Assembly (NCBI GenBank): GCA_013306675.1
Contig: JABLUY010000029.1
Span: forward strand, 62,001-126,000
DNA from: Thraustochytrium sp. TN22
Lineage: Eukaryota > Sar > Bigyra > Thraustochytrida > Thraustochytriidae
Direction: 5' to 3'
DNA: 64,000 nt
Shown: positions 58,203 to 64,000 of the stretch, piece after piece
Position numbering within the stretch: position 1 is the first letter of the stretch
Layout: each line of letters opens with the position of its first letter
The notes under the pieces: generated by a model
Databases searched by the model: none
What the model saw: the letters and a program-made list of their open reading frames with translations, nothing else
Told to the model about the DNA's origin: nothing
Made by a program: the position numbers and the translations under genes

Positions 58203-58928
58203 CTTGCTGCTGCTCCTTGGCGAACTTCTGATCGCGACCTCCACCCCGGCGCGCGCCAAGGTTTCCTCGGGCGCGTCAACAAGCTTTGCCGTCGCCGCCG
58301 CCGCCTGCCTGCCTGCCCAGCCAATGGTGCCCGCCAGATAGGCCGCTTCGCCGCGCGCCGCCGCCGCCCCCGCCCCCCGCCGCCTTACGCCCCTGCTCCG
58401 CCGCCGCCCGCGCAGCCCACGCCGTAAGGTGCCCACCGCCCGAGCCCGCAACCGGGGTTTGCACCCTTCCGGCGCGCCGCGGCGCCGGAGCCACTGCGCC
58501 GCGCAAGGGCCATGACCATGCATTGCTGACCATGACCAGGGAGGGTGTGCGCGGGGACTGGCTGATGCGTGCAGTGCTCACTGCTCATGCGCAGCAGGGA
58601 CTGGTGATGGGACTGGGACGCTGGGACTGGGGGCGGGACGGGCCACGCCTCGCGGCCGAGCGCGGCCACGCACGGGACCGTCGTGGCGCGCGCAACGCGA
58701 CGCGACGCGGCGCAGCGCGACGCGGCGCGCGTCGTGACGGATAGCGCCCGCTGTCAGGCGGACCAAGGCCTGTCGCTGGCGGCGCCCACTCGCGGTCAAG
58801 GCACGCCAGCCTGACATTTGAGTGCAGAGCAGCACCGTAGCTCGCGGCGCGCGTGGCGCTCTCTGTCAGGTGCATCATCATCACGGCGTGTCGCTGGCGA
58901 CGCTCAATCACTGTCACGGCTAACTCTA
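58203..58928. other. eS12 upstream spacer
   Basis: 726 bp between the eS12 start and the 3' end of the TP-repeat gene (both minus). It holds GC-rich leader, a GGGACTG run near 58595-58635 and ACGCG-type runs near 58695-58735. No gene was seen. Confidence 0.55.
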
Positions 58929-61900
58929 TCAGGGCATGCAGCGCCGCAGGAAGCGCGCGCTGCGGCGCAGCGACTCGTAACGCATGATGAACATCTCGAC
59001 GCGGCGCAAGAGCAGGCGCGCAGCGGCCTCTGAGCGCTCCGTGGTGGCGGCCGCCTGCAGGCGAGAGAGTTCTGCCTGCAAGTGCGTCTGCTGCTGCCGC
59101 AGGTCGTCAAGCTCGTCGTCGCGCAGCTCCTGAATGGGCGTCGACAGCACCGAGGCCGTCTCGCGCATCTTGGCCTCGATGCTGCGGATCGTCCTGGACT
59201 GACGTCGCACCTGGCTGCGCAAGCCGGCCTCCTCCTGCCGCAGGCCCTCCAGCTTCTCGACAGCAGGCGTCGCGGCGGTCCCGTCCCCGTCGGCCTCTCG
59301 GTGGGCCCGCGCCGCAGAAGCCGCGGCCCGGGCACGCCGCAGCTTCCGGGCGCGCTCCCGGTGCTGGCCGCGCAGGGCCGCTAGCTCCTCCGCGAGCTGG
59401 CTCCCAGCCTCCTCCAGCTGCGCCTGCGTCAGCCCGTCGACCGACTCGCCCTCCGCGAGCCGCCCGCGACTGCGCAGCCACGCCGAGGCCGCCTCCGCCC
59501 GGGACGCCGCCTCGCTGCTGGACTCCTGCAGGCGCTCTGTGCGGTACTCCACCTCGTCCGCGTGCTGGCTCACCTCCTTGAAGCGCCGTCGCAAGGCCTG
59601 CAGCTCCTCGCGCGTGCGCTCCAGCGCCTTGACGTTGTCTAGGTGCGCCAGGTACGCTTGCTCCTGCTCGCGAAGGCCCAAGTCGCCACTGGACGCCACG
59701 CTCTTTGCGTGCAGGGAGAGCGGCGTGTCAGCGGCCGCGCCGTTCATCCACTCGTCGTCATCATCGTCGTCGTGCGCCAGCGCCATGGGGGAGAAGGCGC
59801 TCGTGGGCGTCGGTTCGCCGCGCCGCATGCTCTTGACACTTGACGGCGGAGGGAAGGGCCCCTGCGCATCGAGAGGCGTCCTCTGCAGCGCGTGACCCGT
59901 CGGGATTACATTGCGTCTTGCCACGGGATTCTCCTCCTCGTGCTCCGCAGGTGCAGGAGGCGAATCATGGCGCGGCGGCGCGATGTCCCCGCTCGCGCCC
60001 CCCGCATCCAGAGGCGTCCTCTGCAGCGCGCGACCCGTCGGAATTACATTGCGCCCTGTGACGGGCTTCGCCTCCGCGTGCTGCGCAGGCGCAGGAGGCG
60101 AATCGCGGCGCGGCGGCGCGGTGTCCCCGCTTACGCCCTCCGCATCCAGAGGCGTCCGCGCAAGACCCTTCCCCGCAGGGATGGCGTTCCGCATTGCGCG
60201 CAATGAGGGATCGTGCGTCTGCTCGCCCTCGGTCTCCGAGCTCGCTTCCTGTACCAGGTTCCTTTCATGCGAGACGGAGATGCCAGCCTGAGCTCGTGCC
60301 GCATCTAGAGGCGTCCTTACGAGCCCGGTGCCGGTCGGGATGGCGTTGCGGTTTGCCGCTTGGCCGTCGAAGCCTGGAAGCGTCTGCTCGATGGCGTTAT
60401 TGCTCGTTTCCTGCGACTTGACTACTTCGAGCGGCGTTCTGGCGAGCCCGGTGCCAGTCGGGATGGCGTTGCGGGCCGCCTTGTGGTCGCCGTCGACTGT
60501 TCGCGTCTGCTCAATTTCGTTGCTCGTTTCCTGCGTGTTGGTCACCTCGAGCGGCGTCCGGGGCAGCCCGGCTCCGGTGGGGATCGCATTGCGGATTGCC
60601 TTTGTGTCCTCGAGGCTTGTCGCTGGGCCGCCGAGTCCCGACGCCCGCGCCTTGGGCGCGTCGAACGGCGTCCTGGCAAGCCCGTTTCCTGAAGGCATGT
60701 CGTCACGGGGTGCCTCTTGCCCAGCGAGGCCTGCCCTATGCTCCATTGCGGCGTTGCTCGACTCTTGCGTCTTGGTTCCGTCGAGCGGTGTCCTGACGAG
60801 CCCAGTGCCATTCGGGATGGCGTTGCGAAGAGTTTTGGCCTCAGCCACTTCTTCTGCATTCACCTTCACTTCCTTGTTGGGGGGGGCGTTCAGAGGCGTC
60901 CTGGCAAGGCCGGTGCCAGAGGGAATGGCGTTGCGGAGCGCCTTAGGGTCGAACTCCTGGTTGGCTTCCCGCTCCTGGACCTTTGGCGCATCCACTGGCG
61001 TCCTGGCAAGGCCAGAGCCAGAAGGAATGACGTTGCGGAGCGCCTTGGACGCAATCTCCGCGTCGGCTTCCTGCTTCTGCTGCTCCTGCGCCTTTGGTAC
61101 ATCCGCCGGCGTCCTGGCAAGACCGGCGCCAGAGGGAATGGCGTTGCGGAGCGCTTTGGGTTCGAGCGCTCGGTTGGCTTCCCGCTCCTGGACCTTTGGC
61201 GCATCCGCAGGCGTCCTGGCCAGGCCGGTGCCCGAAGGGATGACGTTGCGGAGAGCCTTGGGCACGATATCCATGTCAGCTTCCTGCTCCTGCTGCTCCT
61301 GCGCCTTTGGCACATCGACTGGCCTCCTGGCAAGGCCGGTGCCAGAAGGAATGGTGTTGCGGAGCGCCTTGGGGCCACCTTGAATGGTCTCTTGCCGATC
61401 CAGGGCGCCTCTGCTCATGGGTGCATCCACGGGGGTCCTGGCAAGTGCAGCACCAGAAGGGACCGCGTTGCGCAAGGAGTTGGAGGCCGGCGCGTCGTTA
61501 GCAGCCTGCGACTGCGTTGGCACTGCAGCATCAACGGGCGTCCTGGCGAGTCCAGTGCCTGAAGGGATCACGTTGCGTAGATGTCTTGCCTCCTGCTTGC
61601 CACCCTCGCGGTTTTTAGTTGCTGGTGCCTCGGCGGCCGCGTCCAAGGGCGTCCGAGCGAGCCCGCCCCCGGTAGGAATCGCATTGCGAGTGGAGGCGGC
61701 GGGAGGTGCGGGCGCCTGCACGCGGGTGGCGGTCTCCACTGGCGTCCTTGCGAGGCCACCTCTGGTGGGGATTGCGTTCCGGCCTAGCGCAGCATTCTGG
61801 CTTGAGGCCGCATGAGCGAGCGGCTTCGTTGCGACCGTGTCAGTGCGCACCAAGGGCGTCCTCGGCAGGCCATGGCTGGTGGCGATGCCTTCGACCGGCG

Positions 61901-62249
61901 TCCGCGCGAGGCCGCGTCCGGCTGGAATGGCGTTGCGCTGCAGCGGCGCGGCCGGCGTCTGTGCGGCTGCGGCGGTCGCGTCTGCGCGCGCGCGCTTGAT
62001 GGGCTCGCGTTCCGTGGGAATGGTTCGCTTGACCCCCGGGTTCGCGCCCTGGGCGCCTGCATGATTAAGGCCGAGATCGCGCAGCGGCTTGCGGCCTGGC
62101 AGCACAATCTCGGAGCACTCCTCCCAGCCCGTGCTCTTCGCCTGCGCCGCCCTGCTGCGCTGCTCGAGCGCCGTCGCCGTCGTTTTCTGCGTCTGGGTCT
62201 CCTCCCCCTGCGCCGGCCTCGCCCGCTGCACGGGCGTCCTCGCGAGCAT
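58929..62249 (-). CDS. Repeat protein: 18 RNxIPxGxGLARTPLD motifs plus C-terminal coiled coil
   Basis: 1,106 aa from MLARTPVQRARPAQ. After about 100 residues a 16-residue motif appears 18 times, spaced 31-52 residues apart. Its consensus is R-N-x-[IV]-P-[ST]-G-x-[GA]-L-[AQ]-R-T-P-[LVA]-[DE]. The spacers are disordered and Gln/Glu/Lys/Ala-rich. A partial motif (HGLPRTPLV) and the N-terminal LARTPVQ echo it. The last 300 residues form coiled coil (REQEQAYLAHLDNVKALERT onward), broken by Gly/Thr linkers, and end in a basic tail (YESLRRSARFLRRCMP). Nearly every motif has a proline-directed Thr. I know no family with this motif. A multivalent cytoskeletal or spindle scaffold regulated by phosphorylation is a guess. 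Confidence 0.78.
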   Translation of the reverse strand: MLARTPVQRARPAQGEETQTQKTTATALEQRSRAAQAKSTGWEECSEIVLPGRKPLRDLGLNHAGAQGANPGVKRTIPTEREPIKRARADATAAAAQTPAAPLQRNAIPAGRGLARTPVEGIATSHGLPRTPLVRTDTVATKPLAHAASSQNAALGRNAIPTRGGLARTPVETATRVQAPAPPAASTRNAIPTGGGLARTPLDAAAEAPATKNREGGKQEARHLRNVIPSGTGLARTPVDAAVPTQSQAANDAPASNSLRNAVPSGAALARTPVDAPMSRGALDRQETIQGGPKALRNTIPSGTGLARRPVDVPKAQEQQEQEADMDIVPKALRNVIPSGTGLARTPADAPKVQEREANRALEPKALRNAIPSGAGLARTPADVPKAQEQQKQEADAEIASKALRNVIPSGSGLARTPVDAPKVQEREANQEFDPKALRNAIPSGTGLARTPLNAPPNKEVKVNAEEVAEAKTLRNAIPNGTGLVRTPLDGTKTQESSNAAMEHRAGLAGQEAPRDDMPSGNGLARTPFDAPKARASGLGGPATSLEDTKAIRNAIPTGAGLPRTPLEVTNTQETSNEIEQTRTVDGDHKAARNAIPTGTGLARTPLEVVKSQETSNNAIEQTLPGFDGQAANRNAIPTGTGLVRTPLDAARAQAGISVSHERNLVQEASSETEGEQTHDPSLRAMRNAIPAGKGLARTPLDAEGVSGDTAPPRRDSPPAPAQHAEAKPVTGRNVIPTGRALQRTPLDAGGASGDIAPPRHDSPPAPAEHEEENPVARRNVIPTGHALQRTPLDAQGPFPPPSSVKSMRRGEPTPTSAFSPMALAHDDDDDDEWMNGAAADTPLSLHAKSVASSGDLGLREQEQAYLAHLDNVKALERTREELQALRRRFKEVSQHADEVEYRTERLQESSSEAASRAEAASAWLRSRGRLAEGESVDGLTQAQLEEAGSQLAEELAALRGQHRERARKLRRARAAASAARAHREADGDGTAATPAVEKLEGLRQEEAGLRSQVRRQSRTIRSIEAKMRETASVLSTPIQELRDDELDDLRQQQTHLQAELSRLQAAATTERSEAAARLLLRRVEMFIMRYESLRRSARFLRRCMP
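59865..61937 (-). repeat. Array of 18 degenerate coding repeats (unit about 93-156 bp)
   Basis: Each unit contains the 48 bp encoding RNxIPxGxGLARTPxD and a variable spacer. The motif part is conserved at protein level and less so at DNA level. Units 6-7 and 8-9, counted from the N-terminus, form a two-unit duplication with matching spacers (VPKAQEQQxQEAD, then APKVQEREAN). Confidence 0.88.
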
Positions 62250-62649
62250 TGCGCCAGCCAGAGCGGCGCGCTGCAGCCGCAGCGCCGCGCAGCGCCGCGC
62301 AGCGCAGCACCCGCCGACGCCGTGCGCGAGCACGCCCGCCCGCGTAGCGCGCGCCCGAAGCGGACTTGGTCTCCGCGCTCGCGGAGTCCGCGTCCTCGCC
62401 CGCGTCCGAGTCCGAGTCCCTCGAGGCGCGGTTTTCTGCGCAACGCATTTTCTGGCGCCGTCCGTTTCAGGTCACGGCCCGGCCCTTTTCGCCAACGCGC
62501 CCAGTGCGGTTACGCGAACCGGCCGGGTCGCGGCGGCGACCAGCCAGCCAAGCCTGCGCCAGCCGGCAGCAGTCCGGGTCCTGGCGCGCGCGGCGGGGGG
62601 TTCGGAGCTTGCGCGGGGCGAGCGAGGGCGGGTCGGGCCTCGCAGGACG
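62250..62649. other. Divergent spacer of the TP-repeat gene and Trm112
   Basis: 400 bp, GC-rich. The repeat-protein frame stays open 28 codons upstream to another ATG, giving an Ala/Cys/Arg leader I do not favour. No gene was seen. Confidence 0.55.
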
Positions 62650-63018
62650 ATGAAGCTCCTCACGCACAACCTGCTCAAGTGCAACGTCAAGGGCGTCAAG
62701 AACGGGTACCCGCTCAAGATCGAGGCGCGCGAGAAGGAGGTGCGCGAGACGGAGATGAACGCGGTCTTTTTGCGCAACGTGCTGCCCAAGCTGGACTGGG
62801 CGGTGCTGCGCGCGGCATCGGCGCAGCTCGGCGTGGAGGGTCTGCCCGAGGCCGTGACGCCCGAGCTCCTGGAGCAGGATGAATTCTTGCAGAAGCTGCA
62901 CCACGCGCTGCTTGAGGTCGTCGTGGTGGAGGGCGCGCTGGTATGCCCGGAGTCCGGTCGCAAGTTCCCCATCACCAACAGCATCCCCAACATGCTTCTC
63001 AACGAGGATGAAGTGTAA
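62650..63018 (+). CDS. TRM112: Trm112 methyltransferase activator
   Basis: 122 aa, full length (human TRMT112 has 125). MKLLTHNLLKCNVKGVKNGY opens the family's strand. EMNAVFLRNVLPKLDWAVLR and EFLQKLHHALLEVVVVEGAL follow, then CPESGRKFPITNSIPNMLLN. Only the second zinc-side CPxSGRxFPI is kept; the first Cys pair of the fungal zinc knuckle is absent here, as in animals. Trm112 stabilises several SAM-dependent methyltransferases acting on tRNA (Trm9/Alkbh8, Trm11), 18S rRNA (Bud23) and release factor eRF1 (Mtq2). It is head-to-head with the TP-repeat gene. Confidence 0.95.
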   Translation: MKLLTHNLLKCNVKGVKNGYPLKIEAREKEVRETEMNAVFLRNVLPKLDWAVLRAASAQLGVEGLPEAVTPELLEQDEFLQKLHHALLEVVVVEGALVCPESGRKFPITNSIPNMLLNEDEV

Positions 63019-63504
63019 GATGTTCGAGTCAGAGATGGAAAAGAGAGAGTGAGGGAGACATGAGACGTGACGCAACGGAGGGCATGCGCGAGCGAGCGAG
63101 CGAGCGAGAGAGAGAAAAAGAGAGAGCACGCGGGCCCAAGCAAATGGGCAAAGGAACACTTGCCTCTCTCTCCCAAGCTCTGGCTGGCCATTTAGAGGGA
63201 TCCTGCCCCCCGTATCTCCCGCTCACCGAATGCGAGTTCCGCTCTCTTTGGCGCCGAGAATGCGAGTTCCGCTCTTTTTGGCGCCGAGAACGCGAGTTCC
63301 GCTCTCTTTGGTGGTGCTCCATCGCGCTCCATCGCGCTCCTTCTTTTGATTTCCGTGCCCGCGTGTTTGGGCTCTTCCTACATTGTGCAGATAAAGAAAA
63401 AATGGCGTTTGCAAAGGCAAGCCGTAGTCCACCACGATACACCGACGGCGACTGGAAAGCTTGAAGCCATGACACGGTGGTAAAGGTACACAGAGGGCCA
63501 GACA
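63019..63504. other. Convergent spacer with 30 bp tandem repeat
   Basis: 486 bp. It holds a (GAGC)n run at about 63089-63113 and a 30 bp tandem repeat at 63231-63312. No gene was seen. Confidence 0.6.
63231..63312. repeat. 30 bp tandem repeat, 2.7 copies
   Basis: Units at 63231-63260, 63261-63290 and 63291-63312, starting TGCGAGTTCCGCTCT and differing at one or two positions. They lie downstream of Trm112. Confidence 0.92.
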
Positions 63505-64000
63505 TTATCCGTTGATTCCTCCTGCAAAGGCTTCCTTTTGCAGGAGGAGATAGAATAGTCTACAGGGCGAAAAGATCTGCGCAATGTCAGGATTGACCGC
63601 AGCGAGAAAGTCGTGCCCGAAGCGCGCGCGGCAAAAGTCCTCCCAAGGCTGCTCTTGCTCGGCCCGGTTTGCGTGCGGTATGTCCAGCAGCATATGTACC
63701 GGTGCGCGGCGCGTGAACTCGAGCATAGTGCCGCTGGGCCAGACGCGCATGTCGAGCGACGAAGGGTTCACGGTCTCGAGGAAATACTGCATGACCAGTT
63801 CGACGACGTATTCGGGAAGGTCGCCGAGGTCGATGCGGTAGTCGACGAAGCAGCGTAAGGAGAGCGCAAAGAGAGAGCCATACTCGCCGCGCTTGTGCGT
63901 GTTGGCGGCGAGGGTGACGGCGTCCATGGGGCTGAGCGCGTCAGCGGCGGCCTCCTCTTCTTCACGCAGCTGCGCGTCCAGGACGCTCTTGTCCAGGCCC
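63505..64000 (-). CDS. C-terminal part of an unknown protein, open at right edge
   Basis: The minus frame is open from the right edge to a stop at 63505, so the start lies outside. About 164 residues are visible: an acidic helix (LREEEEAAADALSPM), then a compact block (THKRGEYGSLFALSLRCFVD, YRIDLGDLPEYVVELVMQYF, LETVNP). Aromatic-rich segments follow (VWPSGTMLEFTRRAPVHMLL, WEDFCRARFGHDFLAAVNP, CRLFYLLLQKEAF). It ends FAGGING. The composition is that of a folded soluble domain. I do not recognise the family. Confidence 0.65.
   Translation of the reverse strand, partial: GLDKSVLDAQLREEEEAAADALSPMDAVTLAANTHKRGEYGSLFALSLRCFVDYRIDLGDLPEYVVELVMQYFLETVNPSSLDMRVWPSGTMLEFTRRAPVHMLLDIPHANRAEQEQPWEDFCRARFGHDFLAAVNPDIAQIFSPCRLFYLLLQKEAFAGGING

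Noticed and set aside
59865-61937. CRISPR-like spacing of similar units with variable spacers
   Set aside because: The units are in-frame coding repeats of a eukaryotic protein; conservation is at amino-acid level and no palindromic repeat is present.
58929-62249. Histone H3 tail mimicry (LARTP against the H3 start ARTK) in the repeat motif
   Set aside because: Known readers of ARTK need a free N-terminal Ala and a Lys at position 4; the motif is internal and has Pro instead.

Overview
The window is nuclear DNA from a gene-dense, GC-rich, intron-poor unicellular eukaryote. It carries eukaryote-only genes (Rab1 GTPase, 26S proteasome ATPase Rpt2, Borealin, WDR24 of GATOR2, eS12, Trm112), a nuclear-encoded mitochondrial bL32m, and GT-AG introns. 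Long low-complexity tracts and tetranucleotide repeats are common, and no plastid gene is visible. A heterotrophic stramenopile such as a thraustochytrid fits the style, but that assignment is a guess: nothing here is diagnostic.

Layout. 1-4.3 kb: the 3' end of a membrane-protein gene, Borealin, and a seven-helix receptor-like protein with a protease-associated ectodomain. 4.3-10.5 kb: a phytochelatin synthase gene with an intact Cys-His-Asp triad, split by a 2.5 kb intron that holds a decayed piggyBac-type transposase. 11.4-20 kb: GDP-sugar-type transporter, Rab1, bL32m, MORN-repeat protein and a DUF4470 protein. 20-25 kb: a type II PAN-domain protein, Rpt2 and an apparent TPR-prefoldin-1 fusion. 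25-34.3 kb: four tandem paralogues of an uncharacterised multipass membrane protein, with a Cdc1/PGAP5-type metallophosphoesterase between the third and fourth. 35-37.6 kb: a secreted Cys-rich repeat protein whose first unit is broken. 38-47 kb: a large uncharacterised protein, a TPR plus twin cNMP-binding protein, a small secreted protein, and a WW-WW-WW-PH-SAM scaffold followed by a relic of its own SAM end. 47-58 kb: an RRM/NCOA5-like protein, a sterol-glucosyltransferase-like GT1, a very long WDR24 and eS12. 58.9-64 kb: a coiled-coil protein with 18 copies of a 16-residue motif, Trm112, and the C-terminal part of an unknown gene that runs off the right edge.

The genes look like ordinary core and accessory eukaryotic genes rather than one pathway. 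Many are head-to-head pairs sharing 0.4-1 kb spacers (PAN protein/Rpt2, bL32m/MORN, GT1/NCOA5-like, Trm112/repeat protein). Six start codons are preceded on the sense strand by GGCA/GACA-type tracts. The three introns I can place are in Rpt2 (149 bp), the WW-PH-SAM gene (76 bp) and phytochelatin synthase (2,496 bp). I found no tRNA, rRNA, CRISPR array or retroelement. The least explained items are the RNxIPxGxGLARTP repeat protein, the four-member membrane family and the TPR-prefoldin fusion.
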